From contig NZ_JAUSYO010000001.1 of assembly GCF_030816935.1 (NCBI RefSeq), positions 1,054,001 through 1,118,000 of the forward strand: DNA of 64,000 nucleotides, written 5' to 3'. Under the pieces are notes generated by a model. That model saw nothing but the letters and a program-made list of their open reading frames with translations, had not been told where the DNA came from and did no database searches. This stretch comes from Arthrobacter sp. B3I9 (lineage in GTDB: Bacteria > Actinomycetota > Actinomycetes > Actinomycetales > Micrococcaceae). Made by a program: the position numbers and the translations under genes. Below are positions 16,454 to 25,500 of this stretch, piece by piece (the stretch's first letter is position 1; each line of letters starts with the position of its first letter).

Positions 16454-18991
16454 CTAGGGTGTCGGTGAGGCCGTCGCTGTCGGCGCGGGCAGGACCTGGC
16501 CCGTCCCCGCGCCCGACGTCGGTGCAGGCGTCGGTGCGGGCGCCGCCGTCGTTGCGGCCGCGGAAGGGGCGGCGGGCGCCGACGCCGGTGTTTCCCCAGT
16601 GCCCCCGGTGGAGACCGCTCCTCCCGTGGGGGCCGGAGCGGTCGTGGCGGAGCCGCCGGCCGGCTGCGTTCCACCGGTGGCCCCCGGCGACGGCGACTGC
16701 GTGGACCCTGGGGACGGCGGCTGCGTGGCCGCCGGGGAGGGCGTCGCGGGAGGCGGGGTCGCCGAGCCGGACCGGGTTCCCGGCCGCGCGTTCGGATCGC
16801 TCCGGATCACGTCCATGATCTGTCGCTTGAACGCGTCCAGGCGTCCCTGGATCTCCGAGAGCGGCACGTTTTGCAGGCTCCTGCCAAAGTCCGCAATCTG
16901 CTGCCATAGCTCATCCAGCCGGGCTGATCCCTCGGCGCTCAAGGGCCCGTCCAGCGTGACCACGAGCTGGTCCGCCAAGGCGTAGGTCAGGCAGCGGAGG
17001 CAGTTGTAATTGGCGGCCGCCGAAAGGTTTTCGGGAACGATCACATTCGTCTGGCCGACGATCAGGACCACCTGGAAGCCCACCGCCACGGCGGCGCAGT
17101 CTGCGCAGCTGGCGAAGGCATAGGCCTCATTGCGGGCCGTGACGTCCTCGCCGTCGTCGGCCCAGACCAGCGCGAACGCGACATCGTAGACAACGGAGCC
17201 GTCCGTGGTGTTGACCGCGAGTGACTGGTTGCCGTCCTCCCCGGGCGCGGCCGGCCGGTCAAACGGGAACACCCAGGACGGAGCCCCCACACCGACCGCA
17301 CCGGGAGCGCCGGCAGCACCGGCGGCACCTGAGGCGCCGTTTTGCCGGGGTACGAGGACCATGCTCAGCTGCGGTTCGTCCCGGGTCGGCTTCCTGGCTC
17401 CCTCCGGCCACAGAGCCACGGTCCTGCCCGCCTGGCCCTCCCGGAGCCGGCCGGTGGAGGCCGCCGGAAAAATCGCCGTGGTGGCGTCGGCGAGGGTGCC
17501 CCGCTCGTAGGGCTGGACGGGACGGTAGCTGTCCCCGCCGGGCCACCAGGCCCAGGCCAGCACGGCCACCACAGCGCCGATCGCCACCATGGCGGTCCCG
17601 CGCTTCAGCGCGCTGCCCTGGGTTTTCTTCCAGAGCGCGGCGACGGACTGGCGGACGAGGCGCAGCAGGATGTAGAAGATGCCCAGCACCGGCAATACGA
17701 TGCAGGCGATCGCGACCACCCGCACGGCTGCCCCGGCCAGGTCCCCGTTGGACAGGCTGTTGGCGAGCATGGCCTGCTGCTTCCACCCGCTGTCCCACGC
17801 GGTGCCGAGAACCCTCGGCAGGGTGAGCACCATGGTGAGCATGCTGAAGACCAGCAGCGGCACGGTGACCAGCACCCAGATGGTGACAACGGCGCGCGCC
17901 CAGGGCTTCAGGAGCTGCGCTTCCGGTGCCGTCCGGCGCCACGGCACCAGGGCCAGCAGGGTGGGTTTGATGCGCTGGAACAGGTCCGGCACCCCGGTGG
18001 CGTCGGCCAGGATGTGATAGCCGTCGAAGCGGACCATCGGCATCAGCTGGCGGACCATCTGCAGGATCTGGGTGACCACCACGAGGAGCAGCGCGTCGTA
18101 ACCGCTGGCCCACCAGATGCCCATGATCGCCACGGCCACGATGGCGTTGAAGTACAGGCCGCCGAGGTCCGTCCGCAGCCGTCCGCCGCGGCCGAGCCGG
18201 TAGGAATCGGTGACGTCGGTGTAGAACGCTGGCCACATCAGGTACAGGCCCGCACCCATGGCCCCGGGCGTGGCACCGCCGCGCCGCGCGGCCGCTGCGT
18301 GGCCGAACTCATGGAAGCCGGCGGAAAGCACCGTGACAGCCAGGATCAGCAGCACCAGGCCCGGGTTGGCGAAGGCCTCATGCGTGGCGGACGCCAGGCC
18401 CTTGACCGTGAGCACCCACCAGCAGATGGCGAGAAAGGCGGCCGTCACTGCCACGACGATCAGCGGGTTGAACAGCCGGGCGAACGGTGCCGTGAGCTTC
18501 CTGGTGCGTTCCGGGTCCGTCACGGAGTAGCGGAACCGCATGCCCAGCAGCGGGTTGGATTTCTTGACCGCAGGCTGGGAGCCGTCGGCCAGCCGCAGCA
18601 GCCCCAGCGGAAGGAGCTGAGAGGTGATGAGGGTCTGGACGTTCTCCGCGCTGACCAGCTTCCCGAATCCGATGCTGGCGTGCTCCGCTATCTCCTCGAG
18701 CCCGCGGTGGCCGTCGATGGCCTCAAGGACCAGGTACAGGAGCTTCGTCAGCTGGATCGTCTGGCCGTCTGAGCGGCGCACCAGGGATGGCGCCTCCCTG
18801 TACCCGGAGCCTTTCGTCTCGCCCAGGAGCTGGACGCCGTCCGCCCGGACAGGGACGGGCTGCTGGCGGACGGTCACGGACGACGCCGACGGCACGGGAC
18901 CGGTGCGCGCCGAGGCACCGGCCTCCCGGGCGGCCACAGAGAAGGCCGGAGGGCCGTCCGGTTCAGACGGCCCTCCGTGCAATGTGCTCAT
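16454..18991 (-). CDS. Membrane M50-type peptide zinc metalloprotease with PqqD-like N-terminal domain
   Basis: An 845-residue membrane protein. Residues ~60-125 (SDGQTIQLTKLLYLVLEAIDG, LEEIAEHASIGFGKLVSAE) resemble the PqqD winged-helix fold that holds peptide leaders. Many membrane segments follow, with the zinc motif HEFGH at 227-231 and a second-ligand motif RFDGYHILAD, as in the site-2-protease-like peptide metalloproteases. After the last membrane segment (~500) comes an extracellular domain with two CxxC pairs (ASCADCAAVAV and YNCLRCLTYAL), then a ~100-residue Pro/Thr/Ser/Ala tail. It starts 7 nt after the repeat-protein stop with no ribosome site, so translation is probably coupled. 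I infer that it processes or exports that protein. Confidence 0.82.
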   Translation of the reverse strand: MSTLHGGPSEPDGPPAFSVAAREAGASARTGPVPSASSVTVRQQPVPVRADGVQLLGETKGSGYREAPSLVRRSDGQTIQLTKLLYLVLEAIDGHRGLEEIAEHASIGFGKLVSAENVQTLITSQLLPLGLLRLADGSQPAVKKSNPLLGMRFRYSVTDPERTRKLTAPFARLFNPLIVVAVTAAFLAICWWVLTVKGLASATHEAFANPGLVLLILAVTVLSAGFHEFGHAAAARRGGATPGAMGAGLYLMWPAFYTDVTDSYRLGRGGRLRTDLGGLYFNAIVAVAIMGIWWASGYDALLLVVVTQILQMVRQLMPMVRFDGYHILADATGVPDLFQRIKPTLLALVPWRRTAPEAQLLKPWARAVVTIWVLVTVPLLVFSMLTMVLTLPRVLGTAWDSGWKQQAMLANSLSNGDLAGAAVRVVAIACIVLPVLGIFYILLRLVRQSVAALWKKTQGSALKRGTAMVAIGAVVAVLAWAWWPGGDSYRPVQPYERGTLADATTAIFPAASTGRLREGQAGRTVALWPEGARKPTRDEPQLSMVLVPRQNGASGAAGAAGAPGAVGVGAPSWVFPFDRPAAPGEDGNQSLAVNTTDGSVVYDVAFALVWADDGEDVTARNEAYAFASCADCAAVAVGFQVVLIVGQTNVIVPENLSAAANYNCLRCLTYALADQLVVTLDGPLSAEGSARLDELWQQIADFGRSLQNVPLSEIQGRLDAFKRQIMDVIRSDPNARPGTRSGSATPPPATPSPAATQPPSPGSTQSPSPGATGGTQPAGGSATTAPAPTGGAVSTGGTGETPASAPAAPSAAATTAAPAPTPAPTSGAGTGQVLPAPTATASPTP

Positions 18992-18998
18992 CGAGGGT

Positions 18999-19778
18999 TT
19001 ACTGCTTCAGGTCGGACTGCTGGTCGGCTGAGGCAGTGGCATCACCGTGGATGTCCTGGTTGATGATGGCGTCCTGTTGCGCGACGGCGACGGCGTTGCT
19101 GTCGATGGAACCGATGTTGGCGCCGACGGCGGCATCGATCGGTGCGGCGACGTTGGCGTTCGCCGCGACGGCACCGTTGATCGGCGCGGCGATGCCGGCG
19201 TCGGCGTCGAGGTTGACGTTCACGTTGAGCAGGTTGCCGTTCAGGGCACCCGCGGCACCAGCGGCCGCGCCGAGATCCGGTGCCGTGCCGTCGGGGAGGA
19301 TCCCGCCGTCGGGCAGCAGTCCGTCGGTGGTTGCGGCAAGGAGCGTGCCGGCGTCGAGCGTCGTCCCGGCGCCAGCAGTTGTGCCGGCGTCCGTCGGGGC
19401 CGGGGAGGCAGTACCGGTATCCGTCCCGGCGTCCGTGGCCGCGCCCTGGTCGATGACGCTGTCCTGCGCGGAATCCGCCGTCGCATCGCCTGTGACGCCC
19501 TGGTTGATGATGGTTCCCTGGTCCGCGAGGGCCTGGGACTCGGAGCCGAAGGACAGGACGTTGGCGGAGGCGGCGGCGTCGATCGGTGCGGCGACGTTCG
19601 CGTTGGCTGCGACGCCGAGGTCGATCGGGGCCGCGGCGCTGATGCCCAGGTCCAGGTCGGCGTTCAGGTCGAGGACGGACGCCACCTCCTTGTCAGGCAG
19701 CGCGGTCCCGGCCTGGGACATCAGCTCTTCGTCGGACAGCGGTGTCAGTTCCTGCTCGGTGCTCAAGGCAAACTCCAT
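18999..19778 (-). CDS. Repetitive Cys-free acidic protein, possible substrate of the adjacent metalloprotease
   Basis: A 259-residue protein that I cannot assign to a known function. It has a charged N-terminal ~40 residues (MEFALSTEQELTPLSDEELM), which looks like a leader but is not a Sec signal peptide. Then come two copies of a ~55-residue unit (about 57-110 and 207-259) with shared strings NANVAAPIDAA, AN(V/I), IINQ and GDATA, separated by an Ala/Gly/Thr/Asp linker. It contains no Cys, Trp, Tyr or Arg and is rich in Ala, Asp, Asn and Gly. Start 19778 was chosen from AGGTG 6 nt upstream; a GTG at 19841 is less likely. It is co-transcribed with the metalloprotease. Confidence 0.8.
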   Translation of the reverse strand: MEFALSTEQELTPLSDEELMSQAGTALPDKEVASVLDLNADLDLGISAAAPIDLGVAANANVAAPIDAAASANVLSFGSESQALADQGTIINQGVTGDATADSAQDSVIDQGAATDAGTDTGTASPAPTDAGTTAGAGTTLDAGTLLAATTDGLLPDGGILPDGTAPDLGAAAGAAGALNGNLLNVNVNLDADAGIAAPINGAVAANANVAAPIDAAVGANIGSIDSNAVAVAQQDAIINQDIHGDATASADQQSDLKQ

Positions 19779-19883
19779 CTCTGGCACCTGTGGTGCCCGG
19801 TAGGGTTCTTCGGCGACCCGCCCCCAGCGGACAGGTTCCACGCCACCATGACAGTAAATAGTAAGCAGGGTGACTATTCAAGC

Positions 19884-21083
19884 CTAGGCGCGGCCCTTGA
19901 GGATCAGGTTCCAGTAGACCTGGGGGAAGATGTCCCGGTCCACCACCCATGAGGCACGGCTCTCCTTCCACGTGTGCACCTTGGGGATGGAGGGCTTGGG
20001 CTTGTACTGGTCATCGAATTCGGCGAATACCACCGTGGAGCGGGAGACCGTGAAGGGGCACACGGAGTACCCGTCGTATTTTTGCGGCAGGGGCTTGCCT
20101 TTCCGGGCCGCGACCAGGTTCTTTGCCAGCACTTTCGTTTGCTTGCGCAGCGCCCCGCCCGACTTGGAGTTGGTGGTGGCCGCGGCGTCCCCGAGGGACC
20201 AGATGTTGGGGAAACGGACATGCCGGAGGGTCTGCGGGTCCACTTCCACGAACCCGCCGGCATCACCCGGTGCCGGCAGCTCGGTGGCTTTGAGCCAGTC
20301 CGGGGCCGACTGCGGCGGAACGGCGTTGAGCACGTCGTAGCGCAGCTCCTCGGTGGCGCCCGTTGCGTTGTCCCGGATCCACGCCGTCTGCCCGGCGGCG
20401 TCCACCGACGTGACCTCGCTGTTGCAGCGCAGTTCAATGCCGTACTCGGCAATCTTCCGGTTCAGCTCGTCATCCACGCCGGGCACGCCGAACACCGTGC
20501 GGGTTGGCTGCACCATCACCACCCGGATGTCCTGCAGCACTCCCTGCTCGCGCCAGTAATCGCAGGCCAGGTACATGGGTTTTTGCGCGGCACCGCCGCA
20601 TTTGATGGGACCGGCCGGCATGGTGAAGACGGCGGTGCCGGAGGTGAGGCCGCTGAGCAACGTCCAGGCCTTGGGTGCCAGGCTGTATTCGTAATGGGAC
20701 GCACCGAAGGGGGACTGGACCGCCTCGGCCATGCCCGGGATCTTGTCCCAGTCCAGCTGCAGGCCGGGGCAGACCACCAGCTGGCCGAACCCCAGCTGGT
20801 CGCCCGAGGCAAGGGATACGGTGTTCCCCGCCGGGTCTATGTCCGTCGCGCCGTCCCGGATCCACTCCACGCCGCGGGGCATGACGGATCCCAGCGGCCT
20901 GACCGCCTCCGAGGCCTTGGCCCGGCCGCCGGCGATATGGGAGAACAGCGGCTGGTAGAAGTGCGTTTCCCCCGGGTCGACCACCGCCACATCCTTCACC
21001 CCGTAGCGGTGCAGGCGCGCCGCCAGGGAGATTCCGGCGTTGCCGCCGCCGATGATCACTACTTCAAAGGACCGCCCGGCCAC
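19884..21083 (-). CDS. Sulfide:quinone oxidoreductase-like FAD-dependent oxidoreductase
   Basis: A 399-residue two-dinucleotide-binding flavoprotein of the SQR/NDH-2 superfamily: IIGGGNAGISLAARL (11-25) for FAD, HFYQPLFSHIAGG, VVCPGLQLDW, PAGPIKCGGAAQKPMYL with the conserved Cys162, NIWSLGDAA for the second FAD contact, and YSVCPFTVS with a late Cys near 338. The two Cys in these positions are those that form the sulfur bridge in SQR, so sulfide oxidation to quinone-linked polysulfide is likely. It follows the DUF2945 gene by 4 bp on the minus strand and so forms an operon with it. Confidence 0.85.
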   Translation of the reverse strand: MAGRSFEVVIIGGGNAGISLAARLHRYGVKDVAVVDPGETHFYQPLFSHIAGGRAKASEAVRPLGSVMPRGVEWIRDGATDIDPAGNTVSLASGDQLGFGQLVVCPGLQLDWDKIPGMAEAVQSPFGASHYEYSLAPKAWTLLSGLTSGTAVFTMPAGPIKCGGAAQKPMYLACDYWREQGVLQDIRVVMVQPTRTVFGVPGVDDELNRKIAEYGIELRCNSEVTSVDAAGQTAWIRDNATGATEELRYDVLNAVPPQSAPDWLKATELPAPGDAGGFVEVDPQTLRHVRFPNIWSLGDAAATTNSKSGGALRKQTKVLAKNLVAARKGKPLPQKYDGYSVCPFTVSRSTVVFAEFDDQYKPKPSIPKVHTWKESRASWVVDRDIFPQVYWNLILKGRA

Positions 21084-21087
21084 GGCG

Positions 21088-21294
21088 TTATTTCTTTTCC
21101 GTCAGGGCAGAGCCTTTGTGCGCGGCCCTGGCACCGGTTTTGGCCGACTCCACGACATACTGGGGCTCGTCCTCGCTGGCCCGGTGGGTGTGCCCGTCCA
21201 GTTCGAAGTCGCTGACTTTCTTCTCCACAACCGTTCCGTGCGTGGGGCCCTGGGGCGTGTTCCATTCCACCGGTGTTCCCTTACTCAGCGACAT
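21088..21294 (-). CDS. DUF2945 (TUDOR-like, hypervirulence-associated) protein
   Basis: A 68-residue protein (MSLSKGTPVEWNTPQGPTHG, VVEKKVSDFELDGHTHRASE, PQYVVESAKTGARAAHKGSAL) matching the short DUF2945 family throughout. AAGGAG stands upstream of ATG 21294; an upstream Met at 21342 lacks a ribosome site. Function is not established. It is the first gene of a two-gene unit with the SQR-like enzyme. Confidence 0.88.
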   Translation of the reverse strand: MSLSKGTPVEWNTPQGPTHGTVVEKKVSDFELDGHTHRASEDEPQYVVESAKTGARAAHKGSALTEKK

Positions 21295-21402
21295 CTGTGC
21301 TCCTTGGGGTCTGGACGCCTTGCGGCGGTTGCGGGCCAGCAATGAGACTCAATAGTAAGCATGATGAACGTTGTCCGGAATGGGCCCCCGGGCCGGATCC
21401 TC

Positions 21403-23616
21403 CTATTTCGGTCCGGCTCCCGGCAGCAGCTCGCTGGCCCCGAGGGAATCGGCGACGAAGGCGTAGTCCCAGGCCCGTTCACGCCAATGCACGTAGCGGC
21501 CCGACGCCCCGCCGTGGCCGCCATCCATCTCGATCTTCATCACGACGGGTTCGCTGCCGGTTGTCTCCTCGCGCAGCCGCTGCACCCACTTGGCGGGTTC
21601 GACGTACAGCACGCGGGTGTCATTGAAGCTCGTGACGGCAGCGATTTTGGGGTAGGGCGCGCGGCGGACGTTCTCGTACGGCGTGTACGACTTCATGTAG
21701 GCGTACACGTCCGCGTCCGTGATCGGGTTGCCCCATTCCTCCCATTCCAGGGCGGACAGCGGCAGCTCCGGATCCAAAATGGTGGTCAGGGCGTCCACGA
21801 ACGGCACGGCAGCGACAATCGCCGCGTACTTTTCCGGGGCAAGGTTGGCAACAGCGCCCATCAGCAGGCCTCCGGCGGAACCGCCCATGGCGGCCACCCG
21901 CGCAGGATCCACCCAGCCGGACCGGGCCAGCCAGTCGGTGGCCGCGATGAAGTCGGTGAAGGTGTTTTTCTTGTGCAGCTTTTTGCCGTTCTCGTACCAG
22001 TGCCGGCCGAGCTCGCCGCCGCCACGGACATGGGCGATCACGAACACCACGCCGCGGTCCAGCAGCGAGAGCCGGGGGATCGCGAAGCCCGGGTCCATGC
22101 TCAGCTCGTAGGAGCCGTAGCCGTACACGAGGCCGGCCGCCGTCGAGTCCTGCTTGACCGAGGCGTGGCGGAGTACCGAGAGGGGGATCCGGGTGCCGTC
22201 CGCGGCCACGGCCCACTCCCGTGAGGCCACGTAGTCGCCGGGCGTGTAGCCCCCGAGTACAGGGCTTTCCTTGCGCAGGAGCAATTCGCCGTCGGGTTTC
22301 CCCGCGGTCGGCAGCACGAAGTCGTACACGCGGGTCGGGGTGAAGTAGGAGGTGTAGCCCATCCGGATGACAGGGGCGTCGTAGTCCGAGCCCGCGACCT
22401 CGGCCGTGTAGAGCTCCTCCTCGAAGGCCGGCTCCACCGGAGCGGCCTGCGCCGGCGTGCCGAGGCCCGCGAGGGCAAGGACCTGCACCCGTTCGATGGT
22501 GTCCTTCCGCACGGAGACGAAGACATGCGTTGCGGTGACGCCGGCGCCGTTGACGCGGACCTCGTCGGAATGCCCGACGACGGTAGTCCAGTGCTGTTCG
22601 GCGACCGGTTTGGCGAGCTCCCCGGGGTCCACGAGGGAGATCATGGAGTTGACCGCGTCCCTGTTGTGCGTCAGGAGGAGCCGCTCCTCGCCATCCAGGA
22701 GGAACGGCTCGGCCTCGTACAGGATGCGTTCCGCGCGCGAAATGACGGTGCTGAGCCCGCCCTCCGGCGCGTCGAACCGCAGCAGCCTGGTTTCGCTGAA
22801 CTCGGAGCAGCCGATGCTCAGCACCAGGTGGCGTCGGTCGGCCGAGAGTTCGAATCCGAGCCACATCGCGACGTCGTCCTCCTGATAAAGGACCTCGTCG
22901 TCGGCGACGGGTGTGCCGAGGACGTGGGACTTCACCTGGTAGGGCCGCCATGAGTCGTCCACCACGGTGTAGAAGATCCGGGTTCCGTCCGGCGAAAACG
23001 CGATGCCGTAAAAGACGTTTTCGATCACGTCAGGAAGGAGCGCGCCGGTCCGGAGGTCCTTGACGCGCAGCGTGAAGCGCTCGTCGCCGGAGTTGTCCAC
23101 GGCGTAGGCGTAAAGGGTCCCGTCGACGGTCACGGCGGCGCCCCCCACCGAAAAGAAGGGCTTTCCCTCCGCCTCAACGTTGCCGTCCAGCAGGACTTCC
23201 TCACCGGGAACCTCGACGCCGGCCTCAACGGCGGGGGGAGTCCAGTCCGCCACCCGGTCCTCGGTGTCCTGGGCACGCACGCGGCACTGGATGCCGTATT
23301 CCTTGCCTTCGACCGAACGCGTGTAGTACCACCAGCCGTCCTTGCGGTTGGGCACGGAAAGGTCCGTCTCCTGCGTGCGCCCCTTGATCTCCTGGAAGAT
23401 GGCCTCGCGCAGCGGCTCCTGGTGGGCGGTCACCGACTCCTGGTAGGCGTTTTCCGCCTTGAGCAGGTCCACGACTTCCGCAGAGTCCTTCTGGCGCAGC
23501 CACTCGTAGTTGTCCACGAACGAATCGCCGTGGTGCGTGCGGAGGAAGGGGACCTTCCTGGCGACGGGAGGCTGCGGTTCGTTCAGCGCAGTGGGCTGCG
23601 ACGGGATGTGGGTCAT
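21403..23616 (-). CDS. Oligopeptidase B-like S9 family peptidase
   Basis: A 737-residue prolyl-oligopeptidase-family enzyme. The N-terminal ~420 residues form the beta-propeller (VDNYEWLRQKDS at the start is family-typical). The C-terminal alpha/beta-hydrolase carries Ser580 in MGGSAGGLLMG, Asp in the region SFNDTRVLYVEPAKW and His in DGGHGGASGRY. Family members cut short peptides after basic residues (oligopeptidase B) or Pro and act in the cytosol; no signal peptide is seen. The symbol ptrB would fit, but I leave it open because the specificity residues were not checked. Confidence 0.92.
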   Translation of the reverse strand: MTHIPSQPTALNEPQPPVARKVPFLRTHHGDSFVDNYEWLRQKDSAEVVDLLKAENAYQESVTAHQEPLREAIFQEIKGRTQETDLSVPNRKDGWWYYTRSVEGKEYGIQCRVRAQDTEDRVADWTPPAVEAGVEVPGEEVLLDGNVEAEGKPFFSVGGAAVTVDGTLYAYAVDNSGDERFTLRVKDLRTGALLPDVIENVFYGIAFSPDGTRIFYTVVDDSWRPYQVKSHVLGTPVADDEVLYQEDDVAMWLGFELSADRRHLVLSIGCSEFSETRLLRFDAPEGGLSTVISRAERILYEAEPFLLDGEERLLLTHNRDAVNSMISLVDPGELAKPVAEQHWTTVVGHSDEVRVNGAGVTATHVFVSVRKDTIERVQVLALAGLGTPAQAAPVEPAFEEELYTAEVAGSDYDAPVIRMGYTSYFTPTRVYDFVLPTAGKPDGELLLRKESPVLGGYTPGDYVASREWAVAADGTRIPLSVLRHASVKQDSTAAGLVYGYGSYELSMDPGFAIPRLSLLDRGVVFVIAHVRGGGELGRHWYENGKKLHKKNTFTDFIAATDWLARSGWVDPARVAAMGGSAGGLLMGAVANLAPEKYAAIVAAVPFVDALTTILDPELPLSALEWEEWGNPITDADVYAYMKSYTPYENVRRAPYPKIAAVTSFNDTRVLYVEPAKWVQRLREETTGSEPVVMKIEMDGGHGGASGRYVHWRERAWDYAFVADSLGASELLPGAGPK

Positions 23617-23643
23617 TGGTCCAATGTACCGAAGAGCGCCTGC

Positions 23644-24717
23644 TCAGTTGCCGTTCTGCAGGTTGTTGGCGGCGACGTACTGGGCCAGCGTCCCCCCTGC
23701 AAGCGCTGCGGAGACCGCAGCGGTCGCCGCAGGATCCTGCAGGATGATCGACTGGCCGTCCCGGCTGGTTCCGCTGCCCGCCGTCGGAAGCGTGAAGAAC
23801 ACGCCGTGTCCGGGAGGCGTGCTGCGGAGGCTGTAGGCGAGGCTTTCCACCGCCTCAAGGCCGAAGCCGGCGTCGAGGGTGATGTGGGGCAGGACGGTCC
23901 GGACGAGTCTCTTGACGGTGTCCCGGTCCGCGAGACCGCCTTCGTTTGCCAGCTTCGCCAGTGCGGCTTTGAGGAAGGTCTGCTGGTTGCGGACGCGCTG
24001 GTAGTCGCCGTCGAGGAAGGCGTGGCGTTCCCGCACAAAGGACAGCGCCTGGGCGCCGTTAAGCCTGTTTACGCCCGCCGGAAAATAATACGGCGTGTCT
24101 ACGGTGGACGTGAAGGGGAACTGCACATCGACGTCGATGCCGCCGAGGGCATCCGTCAGGGCGGCAAACCCCTCAAAGTCGGCCATCACTGTGTGGTCGA
24201 TGGGCTGGCCAAACAAGGCTGCCACCGTCTGCGTCTGCAGCGGCAGGCCGCCCAGTTGGAGGGCAGCGTTGATTTTCGCGGCTCCATGCCCGGGAATATC
24301 CACCCACAGGTCCCGCAGAATCGAAATGCCGTAGACGTTCTGCCGGTCAGCCGGGAGGTGGATGAACACCAGGACATCGGCGCGCTGGTCGGAGGCGGCG
24401 CCGGAGGCCGCATCCGCGCGCGCATTCACCCGGCTGTCGCTGCCAACGAGCAGCAGGTTCAGGGCGGCCGGCGGCGGTTCCGGCGTCGGTGTGGGGGTGG
24501 GGGTGGGCGCGGGCGTGGGCACCGGTGAAACCTCCGGCGCCGCAGCTGCGGGACTGGCGGTCGCCGCGGGGGCGGGCGCCTCTGTCCGCGGCCGGCCCAG
24601 GAGATACGCCCCGCCCGCGACGGCGAGGATCAGCAGGGCGGCAATCGCCATGAGGAGGGGCCGCCGGTGGCGCTCTAGGAGCGGAGCAGCCGTCCTCCCC
24701 GCCGCCGAAGTGTCCAC
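23644..24717 (-). CDS. LytR-CpsA-Psr (LCP) family protein
   Basis: A 357-residue type II membrane protein: a short cytosolic N-terminus, one membrane segment (LLMAIAALLILAVAGGAYLLG), a Pro/Thr-rich linker, then the LCP domain (LLLVGSDSR, RADVLVFIHLP, ISILRDLWVDIPGHG, FEGFAALTDALGGIDVDV, LNGAQALSFVRERH). LCP enzymes move glycopolymers from a lipid carrier to the peptidoglycan. The GTG start at 24717 follows the phosphatase stop by 1 nt, with GGAGG just upstream inside that gene, so the two are coupled. Together with the phosphatase this suggests regulation of wall or capsule assembly. Confidence 0.9.
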   Translation of the reverse strand: MDTSAAGRTAAPLLERHRRPLLMAIAALLILAVAGGAYLLGRPRTEAPAPAATASPAAAAPEVSPVPTPAPTPTPTPTPEPPPAALNLLLVGSDSRVNARADAASGAASDQRADVLVFIHLPADRQNVYGISILRDLWVDIPGHGAAKINAALQLGGLPLQTQTVAALFGQPIDHTVMADFEGFAALTDALGGIDVDVQFPFTSTVDTPYYFPAGVNRLNGAQALSFVRERHAFLDGDYQRVRNQQTFLKAALAKLANEGGLADRDTVKRLVRTVLPHITLDAGFGLEAVESLAYSLRSTPPGHGVFFTLPTAGSGTSRDGQSIILQDPAATAAVSAALAGGTLAQYVAANNLQNGN

Positions 24718-24718
24718 A

Positions 24719-25324
24719 TCACACCTCCGCCGGCGCGGTCCGGTGGGCGAACCGGACGATGGCGAGCACAGCCGGGGCCAGTTCGTCCTCCATCCGCTGA
24801 TAGGCCTCCGGAGCCAGCCCGTAGGGGTCTGCAACGTCATTGTCCGCGGCATCGCTTGCCAGGGCGAGGTGCCGCACACCTGCGGCCCGGGCGGGAAGCG
24901 TCCTCCACCAACCGACCAGATCGGTCTCCGGAGCAGGTCGGGAGTCGCGCTCCTCCAGTACGGTCAACATGCGGGCGAACTCGCGGATGGTGAAGGCGCG
25001 CTTCAGCACCGACGGATCCATCCGGACCACCTCGCTGCGATGGGTCGACGTCATGGTGAGGATGAGGTCAGTGCCGCGCAGCATCCCCGGCGTCAGCTGG
25101 CGTGCCGCAAAGCCGCCGCTCCTCCCGCCGTAGGTTTCAATGATTCGGGCACAAGGTAGGTGGATCGGGGAGCCAGTCATCGCGTACGTTCCCGCACTCT
25201 GAACCTGGAAGGTGCCGGCCCTGACCGCGTCGAGGCCGGCCTGAAGCGCGCGCTCCGCTACTGGGGAGCGACAGATGTTGCCGGTGCAGACCGTGAGGAT
25301 CCGGACAATCGAGGGACTTTCCAC
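24719..25324 (-). CDS. Low-molecular-weight protein-tyrosine phosphatase
   Basis: A 201-residue enzyme with the P-loop C13-TGNICRS (CTGNICRSP) and the general acid in DVADPYG (Asp166). It is longer than the minimal ~150-residue form, with an insertion around 125-160. Bacterial members act on tyrosine kinases of exopolysaccharide assembly. It shares a unit with the LCP gene and lies a few kilobases from galU, gmd, fcl and a glycosyltransferase, which fits such a role. No tyrosine kinase gene is in the window. Confidence 0.92.
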   Translation of the reverse strand: MESPSIVRILTVCTGNICRSPVAERALQAGLDAVRAGTFQVQSAGTYAMTGSPIHLPCARIIETYGGRSGGFAARQLTPGMLRGTDLILTMTSTHRSEVVRMDPSVLKRAFTIREFARMLTVLEERDSRPAPETDLVGWWRTLPARAAGVRHLALASDAADNDVADPYGLAPEAYQRMEDELAPAVLAIVRFAHRTAPAEV

Positions 25325-25470
25325 GTTTCCTATTTTCCGTCGCCACTGTTCCTGGTGCCCGCGCGGTCACCGCGATTCCGCCGTGTGGCGATTCCGGCGG
25401 AGTGCTCCAGAGGCTACCACCGGGAGCTCCGGCAAAACTTGGAATCCGCTGGGACCGGCCGGGCCGGTGC

Positions 25471-25500
25471 TTGACGCATCTCCGAGCTTCCACATATCCT
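25471..25500 (+). promoter_or_regulatory. paaABCDE promoter
   Basis: TTGACG (25471-25476), an 18-bp spacer and TATCCT (25495-25500) give a good vegetative promoter with the same spacing as the paaI promoter. The operator at 25496-25517 covers the -10 box. The rest of 25325-25546 shows no gene. Confidence 0.7.

Noticed and set aside
17342..18772. 476-codon open frame on the plus strand
   Set aside because: Antisense to the metalloprotease, whose frame has zinc motifs and membrane segments; the antisense translation is His/Gln/Asp-rich noise.
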